DNA of 64,000 nucleotides. It comes from Marasmius tenuissimus. Taxonomy: Eukaryota > Basidiomycota > Agaricomycetes > Agaricales > Marasmiaceae. The DNA lies in the NCBI GenBank assembly GCA_029532415.1, contig JAQOTA010000071.1, positions 2,046,001-2,110,000 on the forward strand, read 5' to 3'. Position numbers and translations under genes: made by a program. Under the pieces are notes generated by a model. The model did no database searches and was not told the DNA's origin. It worked only from the letters and a program-made list of their open reading frames with translations. Positions 21,532-35,522 of the stretch are shown piece by piece. Each line of letters starts with the position of its first letter. Positions within the stretch are counted from its first letter, which is position 1.

Positions 21532-22669
21532 ATGTTCACATCACTGCTAGTATTGTCATCACTGGCATTGTCGTATGCTGGTACGACGCGTCGTTGTTTC
21601 AGATCACCGCGTTCGTCCATCTAACCCACGCATATCCACAGCGGAGACTTCACTCCCAGTCACAGACTGGCCTAGCATCAAGTCAGCCATTCTCGCAAGA
21701 ACTGATCAAAATCCAGCGTCATTGCAACCTCTGGCCGCGCCTGCAGCGGACCCAGCCACTCCCGAAGGGTATCAACTCGCCTACGGACCGCTTACGGCGG
21801 CGACCAGTGCACCAGGTGTAAGTTTCTTTTCCATCAAATTCTACAAGTTCTTGGTGATCCTGAATTTATCATTCCCTAGTACATGGGCTTTGTCTTCGTC
21901 CCAACTTATGACGTAGCTGCCTGTGCCAGCCTCTGCAACGTCCGCGACTTTGACGAGGTGGGCGGTCGCTGTCAGTTCTTCAACATTTGGGAAGCCACCG
22001 TCAGAGCTACGAACGAGACTACATTCACCTGTGCCTTGGTAAGCACACTTCCATGATAAACGAGATACAGTACGTCTGACTCGAATCTACTCGTAGTACT
22101 ACCTCTCGACCGACAACTCAACAGCTACCAACATCGGAGATGCCACCGTCGCTATCAGTGACTCCCGAGGTTACAGCCGCACCTCAGCAGTACCAAACGG
22201 AAGCTTCGAAGCCTTCACCTGCACCGCCCCCGCCGTCACCTGCAGCGCTCCATCATTCGGTGGATGGGTAGGAACATCAGACAACACGACCGGCGTCCTC
22301 GATACCGCTACCATCGTCCACGATCCCGCTCTCGCTCACTTTGGATCGAGCTCGATAAGCTTGGGATCATTGAGCGGGAAGACCGCGGCATCTGGAACTA
22401 TGACGTTTAAAAATATCCCGACGGTGAAGGGGAGGAGCTATGATTTGGGATTCTTCCATTCTAGCTTGGTTCGTAACCCTACCAGTGCCGACGGCGCCAT
22501 CGTCAATGTTACGTGGAACGGGGTGGTCGTCGAGACCATTGCTGGGGCAAGTAACTGGACCTTCCACGGTCGGACGTTGGTCGCAGCAGGGAATGATACG
22601 CTCGCTTTCCATGGCGGGAAGTATCCTGCGTACAACTCTATCGACGATGTGTTCCTCTTCCTATTGTGA
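21532..22669 (+). CDS. Secreted protein with PAN/Apple-like cysteine segment and C-terminal beta-sandwich-like region
   Basis: The start MFTSLLVLSSLALSYA at 21532 is a clean signal peptide, followed by an intron (GTACGACGC..CCACAG) and ETSLPVTDWPSIKSAILART. Exon 3 begins YMGFVFVPTYDVAACASLCN and contains VGGRCQFFNIWEATVR and TTFTCAL, a Cys spacing like PAN/Apple modules. After the last intron come YYLSTDNSTATNIGD, AFTCTAPAVTCSAPSFGGW and a C-terminal domain rich in beta-strand patterns (GTMTFKNIPTVKGRSYDLGF, NGVVVETIAGASNWTFHGRT). The stop is at 22667-22669. Several N-x-S/T sites suggest glycosylation. I do not recognise a named family; similar secreted proteins occur in many agaricomycetes. 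A strong TATA box suggests regulated, high expression. Confidence 0.75.
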
Positions 22670-23039
22670 TGTTCGCTCGAACATGGACCAGATTCAGGGG
22701 ATTGTGAGTTATAGAATGATGGATATTCATACACATTGGCTGGTATAACTGGACACTGGATAATACTGCGACTCTTTGATACCCCACGGACCCAGACCAT
22801 TTCTTGTAAAGCACTAATACAAAAGGACCCGATACCAATGATGAGAGTAGTGGGGCCTAGTCCCTATTAACAGCCACCGCGCAGCGACCAAAGCGTGATT
22901 GATACCCGTCGAAAGGACTACGCTCAAATGAGGCTTGCTGCCATACCAATGTAGATCGGCGGCAGATTTAGCTGCTTGGTACAAAACCCTGGCTTTGGCT
23001 TTCTGAGACCGAGAGCTCGTCAAGGGAATCGATCCGAGT
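22670..23039. other. Spacer, no gene recognised
   Basis: This is the 3' flank of the secreted-protein gene. The short minus frames at 22814-23110 look like chance frames; CTAAGACTGGGTTCACTAGG on the minus strand belongs to the repeat that follows. Confidence 0.35.
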
Positions 23040-23770
23040 GACTCGGGTTTCCTAGTGAACCCAGTCTTAGGCTTCGTCCAGCTCGTTCGTATGTCGGCGA
23101 TCGCTATCAATTATTTGATTATGGGCTCGTGCCACATACGGTGCGCTATGTATTAGGTAGGTAGGGAGGGAAATGCCAGTCTATCCTACATACTTCGGAT
23201 ATCTTAACTACTCGTCGAGACGGCGGGATTACTACATAGTTTAGACTCGCAGTACTCAGGCTCGCGATCGATGAAACGAGTGAACTACTAGACTTTCACA
23301 TTCAGGTAAACCAGCCACTAAAAAAATTGAACAACCACCGCCAGCGGTAACTGCCCAGATGAAGTTCAAGCACCCCTTTCCACGACCCCCGACGAATATC
23401 ACATACTAATCGGGCTCCCTAGTAAACCCAGTCCTTCGTTTAGCTCGTTTGCACATCGGCGATCGTTGATAACTATTCGATCGAGGGTAAATACGTATCA
23501 GGTATCGGGGTGGGTACTAATTCAACTCGTATATCGTACACACGGAGTATCGGTATCAGTATCATTTCTTCTTTACTCATCGAGATGCGGAGTTACATAG
23601 TCCAGAACACTGCAAGTTGTAACTCAGGCTCGACAGACGTTTCTACTCTGAATGAAGTACTAGACTTCAGACTTCCACAGGCAAACCAGTTGCCCTCAGA
23701 GGAGACAAAAAAAACCAACCAACCAGCGTAAGCACCCCTTTCAAATTTCCACTCGACCCCCCGAGTTCAA
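23040..23770. repeat. Diverged tandem duplication (two units of about 365 bp), non-coding
   Basis: Unit 1 starts near 23040 and unit 2 near 23408. Matching landmarks are CCTAGTGAACCCAGTC (23051) with CCTAGTAAACCCAGTC (23418); TCGGCGATCGCTATCAATTATTTGAT with a near copy in unit 2; ACTAGACTTTCACATTCAGG with ACTAGACTTCAGACTTCCACAGG; and AAGCACCCCTTTCCACGACC with AAGCACCCCTTTCAAATTTC. The offset is 360-370 bp throughout. Neither copy has an open frame of note. Confidence 0.75.
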
Positions 23771-23798
23771 TGTCGAGTCGTCGCCACAACGAATGATA

Positions 23799-24281
23799 TC
23801 ACATACACCTCCCGGAATGATTCCCAAACCGCTTCGCAGTCCCAGAAAGGTCGATGCAGAGGTTATACCCCCGACGATCGGTGAACGATGGTTTCTTCTT
23901 CTGTTTCATCCTGTGACGGTCGGCCCCTGGAGCTGCGCGGGGGACGACAGCGCCCGAGGGCATGTTGCTCGTGGTGGTGGTGGAGAAAGACGAGTCGGAG
24001 TCGGAGTCGGAGTCGGATGATTTCGTAGTAGCGATCGAAGCCGAGGATCCGGATCCGGACCCGGATGGGGGAGTTTGGATACTAGGAAATGCGACGCAGT
24101 TGGTCCGGTCGGAGGAGCGTCGTAGATGTAGATTTACTCTGGAGGACCTGAGACTCGTTGACGTATTAACGAACTCGAATGGGTCGTCACCGAGCCCGGG
24201 GGTATCGAAGAACTGGTCGTGGTCGTATGATGGGACGGGAGAGTCCAACGCAGGTCCTCCGCCGAGAAGAAAGAGTGGCAT
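23799..24281 (-). CDS. Small Ser/Asp-rich protein of unknown function
   Basis: The open frame extends upstream to 24476, but I choose the ATG at 24281 (MPLFLLGGGPALDSPVPSYD) because a TATA box lies at 24411-24418, inside the longer frame. The 160-residue product has a (Asp-Ser)n tract (SSDSDSDSDSS) encoded by a GGAGTC microsatellite at about 23994-24016. A Ser/Thr run and a basic C-terminal part follow (KQKKKPSFTDRRGYNLCIDL). No domain is recognised. It could be a real small gene; coding status is supported mainly by frame length and promoter position. Confidence 0.45.
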   Translation of the reverse strand: MPLFLLGGGPALDSPVPSYDHDQFFDTPGLGDDPFEFVNTSTSLRSSRVNLHLRRSSDRTNCVAFPSIQTPPSGSGSGSSASIATTKSSDSDSDSDSSFSTTTTSNMPSGAVVPRAAPGADRHRMKQKKKPSFTDRRGYNLCIDLSGTAKRFGNHSGRCM

Positions 24282-24943
24282 TATAAACGAGTGAGTGAGT
24301 TTGGGTGGGTGTGTGTGCAAAAAGAAAGGTATCGGGTATGTGGCGCCGTGTTCTACTAGGACTAGCCTGTGGGGGGTGGGGTGGGGGGAAATATTCAAAG
24401 TACGCCGAACCTTTATATGAGAAGATCTAGGCGGAGACAAGGCAAAATAGGAGATATCAACAGAGGTGAAATTCACCCATTTGTAGTGGGGTTGGAAGGT
24501 CTAGGGATGGCTGCCGTTGTTCAGCCAACTTGGTAACGTCCGAAACAGATAGTCTTGAACGAATGACCCTGTGGCGACCGTTGGTTTGTCTGAGAATGAG
24601 AGAGAGAGAGATAAGAGGTACTACGCAAAAAAAAAACTTTTGAACGTCGAGGAGCATTGAACGTTATTGTCAATTAGTTGGAGTCGTACAGTGGAGTGGA
24701 CACTTGTGGACGTCCGATGAACAACAACGGAACCATAATCAACCGCACCAGTGGGCCCCCTGCCGAGTGGGGCCTTGGATTCGGAAAAATTTCCCCCGTT
24801 TCAGCTCCGCGAGTCTGTACTCTCCTAAGGCTGGGATCGCCGCTCGAGAAAGATTGCGGTCACCTCCCTTCTCTGAATCTTTCAGCCAGCCGGGGGGAAA
24901 ACGACAACGACATCAATTGATAAATCGGGGGGGGGGGGGCACC
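24282..24943. other. Intergenic region with TATA box, GA microsatellite and poly-G run
   Basis: It holds a minus-strand TATA-like ATATAAAG (24411-24418), a GAGAGAGAGAGAGA tract near 24597 and a 13-nt G run at about 24928-24940 immediately beyond the ENGase stop codon. No gene was recognised. Confidence 0.45.
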
Positions 24944-27636
24944 CTAAACCCCTACATCCACATCCACATACGCACACCTCTCCCACCCCATAACCTCCCC
25001 GCTCTCCAAAACCCCCTGCACCCAAACCCTCATCTTCTTCCCCTTCCCCTCCCTCCGCGGCACATTCTCCCACCTCACATCAAACACCCGTTTCCTCCCT
25101 CCAAACCCATACGTCGTCGTCCCAATCCAAACCTTCTCCCCCTCCTCCTCCGCATAAACATTCGCATACAACAACTCGGGAAACCACCCCGTCTGGGATA
25201 GAGTGTCCCACGCAGGTACCGGGTCTTCAGGGGACGTGATAAGCCGTGTAGGTTGGTAGGGGAGGGATGCAGCCACCTCGAACGATAGCGTCCCACCAGA
25301 TAGTTCCGAGGTCGAGGTCGAGGTAGGTGTATAGTCCGCCCATAGAATCATAGGTACACTCGGACTGGGACTCGGACTGGAAGGAAACACGTCGATCTGA
25401 CCGAGTAGAACGGGGAGTTTGAGAGGTTGAGTTGGGTCCTCTGTTACGATGGCGAATGTGAGTCCGATTGAGATGTCCGTTTCCGTTTCCGTCGTGCCCT
25501 CGAGAGCGAGACTGAACCGAACAGCTAGCTTCATCCATCCTCTTTCGAGCTGCGTATCGTTCTCCGCGGTAGGCGTGACTTGGAATTTGGTCTCCTTCTC
25601 CATACCCTTCATCGAAAGACTGACATCCACATCGAACGGGATCTCCCCATCCACCTTGTACACCGCAACAGCCTCATACGTCCTCCCAGCCACAACCCTC
25701 AACGACTGCACCGGAACCCTCACACACCGAAACACCTGTTCCTGCCCTTGCCCCTGCTCATCGCACATATCAAGCCTCAAACAACTCCCCCCATTCCACG
25801 CATTCTCCATCTCAATCTTCGCCCTCACACTCGGTAGCCTCCCACCCCCCTCCTCTTCCTGATCAACCCACTCAACCCCCGGCCTCGGCCACACCAAATC
25901 CCCCACACTCGTCTGTTTATCCACATCCGTCCACCCCCCCATAGAACTCAAAAACACCTCCTTCCCCTCCACAAACCACCTCCTCCCAACTCCAACACAA
26001 AAACTCGTATGAAACGGTACCCCCACCACCCCCACCATCCCCTCAAAAAACGCCTTCACAGGAACAAACCCCCCCACATGTTCCCCCCCACACTCCCTCT
26101 CCCCCTTCTTCATCGGACACTCCGGTACCCTCACCTTCACACTTTCCTTCTCCTCCTCATCTCGCACACCCGTCCACAGGATCCGATCGGAATCCCACCA
26201 GGTGTCCCATGTGAAATCGGGTGAGTCTTGGGAGCTTTCCCAGGTCCAGGCTTGGCCGAAGATGGCTGCGCTGAGACCGAGGCCGGTGGGGGAGGAGGGG
26301 GAGATGTGGGTGAGGGCTTTGTGGGCACCGAAACCGCCGTTGCCGTGGGAGCCGCGGCCCCAGATGTCTATACGTAAGTGTGAGTGTGAGTGAGAGAGGG
26401 GAGGGGAGGGGGAGACGTACCGACGCCGACGTATATATCTTGTAGCGTTTTCGGGTTGGACTCGTTTGGATTTTTGATGAGGGATTGATCGAGTGTGAGG
26501 AAGTATTGTGCGGTTAGAGAAGGGTAGTGATTGTACCACTAAAATAAAAAAAACGGGGGTCACCGTTGAATGGGACGTATGTTTTGGTTTTTTTTGCTCA
26601 CTCACCGTGTAATTCGTGAATATCGACGAAGAAGACAAGAAAAACGGTAAATTGAAACTATTCAACCGATCTTGCCACGCCAATTGTCCAGTGTACACCA
26701 CACTATCGTACCTACAAAAAACAAACAAAATTCAAAATCCAGATTCCACGCACGAAGACAAAAAAAAAACTTACCACGAAACCTCGACATACCCACCAAC
26801 CCTCTCCACCAACTCTTTCTTCAGTAGCGTGATCCACGCAGCCAACGTCCTCGTCTGTTCAACACCCCCTCGCAACGGACACTCGAAATTCAAAAGATAC
26901 CCATCGAACCCACGTTGTTTCGCCAGCTCCGCTAGGAGCCGTGCGTAATGTGGGGATAGCGGTAGTGTCGTCGTCGTTGGGGGTCGAGAGTGGGAGTTTT
27001 TGGGGAGTTTGCCGACGAGGAGGCGGAGACAATCTTCTTCTGCTCCGGGTTCGAATATTCTGTGTGTGTGTGGGTCAGGGGGAGGGGGGAAGGGGGGGGG
27101 GAAACGGTTGACAACTTACAGAGTACCGAGGATTTTAACGCCTTGTCTATGTGCAGCAGTGATCCATCCTGGAGGTGGGATCGTAACGCGATGGTGTGAG
27201 AAGCTTTCCAGATAGTACTAGATGAGCAGAACCACTCGGGATTCGGTGTAAGACAACTTACTACACGAATATATCACAGATCGACCAAAAGTTGAAAGTA
27301 TACCCCATCGAATGAGGGCTCTCCGTGTATCCTCCCTATAGAAGGGCATCGATCGACCATCAGATCACATCTAACCCTCCCAAGTGTAATCCGACCTTGT
27401 AGTCATGGCACACCTTCCAAACGAAAAGGGAATCAGATCCTTCAAAGCTACGAAAGACTACTAAGGAAACTGACCAAGAGTTTCCCCTGCGTAGACGGTG
27501 GAGACGAACGAGGACGATAAGGCAGAACCGAATCATAGTCATGACGAGGAACCGTAAACCATGTATCCAGCTCTTCCAAAGACTTGAAATACAGCGGATC
27601 GACTTGTTCAGGGATCACCGAACCGAGGATAGGCAT
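24944..27636 (-). CDS. Endo-beta-N-acetylglucosaminidase (GH85, cytosolic ENGase type)
   Basis: GH85 enzymes cleave the chitobiose core of N-glycans; cytosolic forms process free oligosaccharides from ER-associated degradation. The start is MPILGSVIPEQVDPLYFKSL at 27636. Family blocks follow: YKVGLHLGGLDVI near 27370, then an exon with GGYTESPHSMGYTFNFWSICD, HRVTIPPPGWITAAHRQGVK and ILGTLIFEPGAEEDCLRLLV. The catalytic Asn-x-Glu lies in DGYLLNFECPLRGG near 26890. Then come VSWYDSVVYTGQLAWQDRLN, PFFLSSSSIFTNYT, VGVDIWGRGSHGNGGFGAHK and FGQAWTWESS. About 450 residues of C-terminal beta-rich sequence end at 24944. No signal peptide is present, consistent with cytosolic action. It is divergent from the Nudix gene with only 59 bp between ATGs. 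Confidence 0.9.
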
Positions 27637-27695
27637 GGTGGTGAGAAGTCAAGAGCCAGAATAAAATCCCAAAATAGCTCTTCTCCTAATCCTGC

Positions 27696-28575
27696 ATGTC
27701 CCCAATAGACCTCCTCACCGCCCACGGCTTCACCTCCCTCACCCTCACCCACCCCACCGTCCCAAACCCCAAACTCGCCGCGGTCCTCATCCTCCTCTAC
27801 CACTCCCCCAACGACCCAAACCACCACCTCCGCGTCCTCCTCACCCAACGCTCCAAATCCCTCCGCACCCACCCAGGCCAAACCGCTCTCCCCGGCGGCA
27901 GAAAAGACGACACAGACCCCGATCTCGTATCCACAGCTCTACGCGAAGCAAACGAAGAAGTCGGGTTGCCCACCGACTCGAGCAACATACGCGTGTTGTG
28001 TACACTCGAACCTGTACTCTCGTTACACAAGATCATCGTTACGCCTGTCGTCGCGTACCTCCAAGATCCGCGGGTTTTGGAGACGTTGAGGCCTTGTGAA
28101 GGTGAGGTGGCGAGGATATTTACGTTTCCGTTCGAGGCGGTACTGGATCCGGGTGTGCTGGTTGAGGTTGGTGAGCCGTTGGTGGGGAAGGGGACGGAGG
28201 ATTGGGGGTATGAGGAGGATTTACATGTGAGTGGCCTTTTAGTCGAAAGAATGACGCCAATGGTCAATGGAATTCATAGCACTGGGAAGACAACGTCGTT
28301 GCCCAATTGAACGATACTTCCTATCGCTATCACCGCTTTCGAAGCTCTGCATCTCCCGTCACCGGTCTCAGCGCTGACATCCTGGTGAGGACCCACAACC
28401 CAACTGTTCTAATCCAGATCTCAACGTTTCATAGATCAAAGCAGCCCAAATAGCCTACCACCCACGCAAACCCACCTACACCCCAATCGCACCAGACCAA
28501 ATCACAGGCTACGACTTTATACTCTCAATCCTCAGTCACAAAGAATCAGATACCGTACCATTATCAGGAAAATAG
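27696..28575 (+). CDS. Nudix hydrolase, CoA pyrophosphatase type (NUDT7/Pcd1-like)
   Basis: Enzymes of this group hydrolyse CoA and acyl-CoA pyrophosphate bonds, often in peroxisomes. The start is MSPIDLLTAHGFTSLTLTHP at 27696. The Nudix box is GGRKDDTDPDLVSTALREANEEVGL in frame at about 27890-27970. The REANEEVG core is intact, and Asp replaces the first Glu of the consensus. An upstream LRTHPGQTALPGG matches the CoA-Nudix signature (PGQxxFPGG). Two introns follow EDLH and SADIL. The later exons give HWEDNVVAQLNDTSYRYHRF, RSSASPVTGLSADIL and IKAAQIAYHPRKP, ending PLSGK at 28575. No terminal SKL peroxisomal signal is present. Confidence 0.88.
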
Positions 28576-28612
28576 TAGTTGATACACCGTACATACAATC
28601 AAGAAAATCATT

Positions 28613-29971
28613 TCACTCAGCCTTAGCCTTCCCCTTGCCCGTCCCATAAACAAGCTGTTCCACCTCCTTCACCTTCTCTTCACCACTAACAAGCCTCAAC
28701 CACAACTTCTTCTCAAACGTGCCAATCGGGCTAAACATCCCCACCCTCTTCTGGTACGCCGCGTATGTCTTGGGGTACTTTTTGATCGTGATCGACTCTG
28801 TGTATGGCGTTGACGAGAAGAAGAGGATGGAGTAACAGACACCAGACAGGATTGGGTAGAACGTCGCTGCCTCATCCATAAGTTTGCCAAAGAACAACTT
28901 CGGATTCGACTTTAAAAGCTCGAAAATCGCAGGGTTAGACACGACGGCGTAGATGTCGGCGAACGAGTAGTGCGGGATGAAGGGAGGCTCGGGTGCCAAG
29001 ACGGGTACGAGTGTGATTACCCACTGTCAGAGGTTGCTCAGTAACGATTGAAAACTCTCTCTCTCTCTCAAGAAATCAACGCACCCAAAACGCCTGCTCA
29101 CACGCAAAATTCGGATGCCTCGAATACGCCCACAACCCCTTGGTCACAAACCCCCTCTCCGCATCCTCCGACGTCCACTTCAGCCTCGCCCCAACCCACT
29201 GCTCCCCCTCCTCATACCTCTTCGTCGCCTTCCCCAAATACGCAGACTTGAACGTCTGATACGCAAACTGCTGATTATCCGCCGTAAACTCCAACGCCAA
29301 TATCACCACCATCGCACCCGCACACGCGTAGTCCGTAGGCGTCAGATCGGTGTGAGGCTGCGTGACGGCGATGTAGGTGGGGATGCCCATGAGGAGGAGG
29401 AGAACGTTTTGGGTGGCGGCGATGAAGGTGAGGTTGACGAGTTGGAAGAGGAAGGGGGAGAGTTGGGTGCGGAGGACGGCCCAGCGGTAGTCTTCGTCGT
29501 GGAGGTTGAAGAGGCCGCGGCGGTAGGTGTTGTAGCTTAACCTGTTTTGTGATTCAATGGGTGTTAGGTTGGTAACAAAAGACGAAGACGAAGACGAAGG
29601 ACTGACCTGAACATCCATACGACGACCATGGAGAGCATCATAACAGCACGAGGACTGTAATCCTTTGCAAACACGCTCAACTCTTCCGGTACAAACGGGG
29701 CGAGAATGAACGTTTGCTCCGTAGGCCACAGCGGGAGCAGAGCAAAGTACGCTGTATAGATCGTAGGCAGGAACGTCCAAAGACGGTCGACTTGGGAGAC
29801 ATTCCCAGTTACGACGGACAAGATGTACGAGGCTGCTGTGATGAAACCGCAGAATTGGAGAGGCCACTCGAGTGCGGCGAGAGTGAGCATGGGGGGGTCA
29901 ATCGCAGTGGGGGGCATTGTTGGGAGTGTTGGGCTTTGGACGCCGAGAATAAATATGTTTAGAAATCTCAA
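28613..29971 (-). CDS. DUF1295 / steroid 5-alpha-reductase-like membrane protein
   Basis: The frame opens at 29971 (MRFLNIFILGVQSPTLPTMP); the internal ATG at 29917 (MPPTAIDPPMLTLAALEWPL) is an equally good start. Multiple membrane segments are visible: FCGFITAASYILSVVTG, AVMMLSMVVVWMFR, LSPFLFQLVNLTFIAATQNV and YACAGAMVVILALEF. The conserved core reads ADNQQFAYQTFK, then GLWAYSRHPNFACEQAFWWV and TESITIKKYPKTYAAYQKRV near the C-terminus. These are the hallmarks of the DUF1295 branch of the isoprenylcysteine-methyltransferase/steroid-reductase superfamily. The substrate is unknown. The Lys-rich ending GKGKAKAE could act as an ER-retention type tail. It is divergent from XPB. Confidence 0.85.
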
Positions 29972-30105
29972 ACGACGTGTTCAACCGGCGAGGAATCGTG
30001 AGGACGTCATAGACCCTGGACTTGCCTTTTATAGACCGCGTGACTATTGATCGCTTCCTAGAATGTTAGTCACCCGTGGACTTTTGACTCGCAACCACCA
30101 CTCGC

Positions 30106-33497
<3,392 letters not shown>

Positions 33498-33776
33498 TTG
33501 GGTGTGGAGGACGGACCTTGAATATTGTAATGCCCGTGTACTTAATGTTGGAAATGAAATTCAGAACGGGGGAGAGGGGCGATCATTGTATACAAGACGG
33601 GGCGACACCTGGTGTACTGATTCGTATAACAATGCTAAATATGTAGTGGGGACTTGGAGCAGAGTCCTGGGCGGTACCCCGCTGTAGCCCGTAGTTCAGC
33701 TGCTGGTTTTAGCTCGGAGAGGCGTCTCTGACAAAAACCAATAATGTTGAGCAGACAGTTGTTTTGCTGTCTCGGC
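33498..33776. other. XPB 3' flank, no gene recognised
   Basis: No coding exon was seen; the segment holds the XPB 3' UTR and leads into the tandem repeat. Confidence 0.35.
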
Positions 33777-34046
33777 CTCCCCCGACAACTGCAAGTGCTT
33801 TGCCTTTTATAGGCATTTATTTGCTTGGTTCCGCTTCCCTAAACAAGCTCCTTTCTCTTTATAGGAATTCATATTTACCATTTATAGACTTTTATGCCCG
33901 CCACTTGCCCCGCCACCCTCCCCCGACAATTGCAAGTTGCTTTGCCTTTTATAGGCATTTATTTGCTTGGCTCCGCTTCTCCTTTCTCTTTATAGGAATC
34001 CATACTTACCATTTATAGACTTTTATGCCCGCCACTTGCCCCGCCA
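33777..34046. repeat. Tandem duplication, unit about 130-140 bp, non-coding
   Basis: Copy 1 starts at 33777 (CCTCCCCCGACAACTGCAAG) and copy 2 at 33917 (CCTCCCCCGACAATTGCAAG). Both contain TTTGCCTTTTATAGGCATTT, TTTATTTGCTTGG, TCTCTTTATAGGAAT, ACCATTTATAGACTTTTATG and end CCCGCCACTTGCCCCGCCAC. Copy 1 has a 12-nt extra piece (CCCTAAACAAGC). Each unit carries three TATAG-containing motifs and a TTTTATAGGC/GCCTATAAAA-type palindromic core. The high identity indicates a fairly recent duplication. Confidence 0.85.
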
Positions 34047-34602
34047 CCTCCCGATGTGATTGCCCTTCCCTTGTATGGTGCACACATGGAAGTAGGTTAG
34101 AGACTATGATATTCACCTTGAGGAGATTTATAGACCAGGGAGGGGAGGGGCGATCAATTGAATACAAGACGGACGAGCCTTGCTATGGCCAGATTCCCCT
34201 CATCCTGCCAGTGAACAGGACATTGCTGTTCATCAACCAGAAATTTACTGCGGCGTACAGTCTTCGCACCAAAAGCTTCTCCTCCGAGCCCGATACGTAG
34301 TATCATTGCCCCCCTCCCGCAGTTTTTTTCTGAACCATTCAACAGCCCTACCAGATTTGTACATGCATTCCCCGATGTTCAAGGCTTGAGGTACATTCAA
34401 AGAGTCACATCAGGCTTCAAATTTCAGAGTTTGTCAGTCTGAACTTTGGTACCCACCGTCCCCCTGTAAAGGTCCGGAGCCCACGATGAAAGACAAGTTG
34501 TGCAGTATCAAAATGCTTGTACATAGTACGTCCGACAAGGTCGAATCCGAGTGTGGCTATCGGGGCTGTCGGATTGTTGTGTGAAAGGGCCCTCCCTAAG
34601 CC

Positions 34603-35340
34603 TTCCTGATTGCTCCTCCGTTCCCCATGTCGTCGGCTTTTTTCGTCCCCCGGAAGAGTCGTAAGTATAGCTTTTGAGCCTCAGTAAGACCTCGACGACC
34701 TATAGTTCTTGTTTCACAGATCTTGCCTGGTTGTAGCCACGTAACTTGACGCGAGGATAAGAGCGTGGCGCCGACTGAGTTGGAACTTTCCGTCGAAGTG
34801 TCAACATTTGCCGCTTATACCATAACTGGGGCCCTTGCGTCGAGATTAAGGTCCATGAAGAATGCAGGTGCATCGAGGCTGAAACTAGCTATTGATACGA
34901 ACCAGATTCTTGAATCAGGCTCGAAGTTGGACGTTGGACGTTAGACCCTTGTCTACCGAATGGGGCAGTGAGTCAACGGTCTTCCTAATAGCTTCTCCGT
35001 TCCCCATGTCGTGGACTTGAGTCTTCGTCCCCCGAAAGGGTCGAAAGTAAAGCTATGACTCGTATTAAGAGCCCCAATGGGCATGCAGGCGTCGGCGCTT
35101 CTCAGGGCACCGTCAAACGATAGCGGAAGGCTGATAACGCTCCTCCAAAAAAAAAACAACAGAGGCCCAATGAGTGAGGACTTGCGCGATTTTAGCGCAA
35201 GGACGAAGGTGTAACGCCGTGGGGAGATAGCTTCTAATAAACGAGACGCTCATCGATATGAACATCTCCCGCTAATGCCACAGCTACCCGTGCTAGAGGA
35301 GTTGTATCGAGGCTAATGGTACTATTCATGAACGGACTTT
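34603..35340. repeat. Diverged tandem duplication, unit about 380 bp, non-coding
   Basis: Unit A (from 34603) begins TTCCTGATTGCTCCTCCGTT, and unit B (from 34982) begins TTCCTAATAGCTTCTCCGTT; both continue CCCCATGTCGT. Later matches at the same spacing are CGTCCCCCGGAAGAGTCGTA with CGTCCCCCGAAAGGGTCGAA, GACGCGAGGATAAGAGCGTG with GCGCAAGGACGAAGGTGTAA, and GCATCGAGGCTGAAACTAGC with GTATCGAGGCTAATGGTAC. The units are only moderately similar, so the duplication is old. No coding frame was recognised in either. Confidence 0.65.
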
Positions 35341-35522
35341 TAATGCACTGCGTCGGACAATTCTAACCTAGATCGGACACCTTAGTCCAATGAAAGGCGG
35401 TAAAGAGGCGAAGAACAGAGTCCTATGATCCAACGGCAATACGATATTCTCAAAGTACTGTATCCACAATATTTTAGACGAATGCTCTACGGAGACTAGT
35501 GTCAATCGATTACTATGATCGC

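Noticed and set aside
29115..29540. Arg/Pro/Glu-rich plus-strand frame opposite the DUF1295 gene
   Set aside because: It is the antisense shadow of the conserved membrane protein, and its repetitive composition mirrors the opposite strand.
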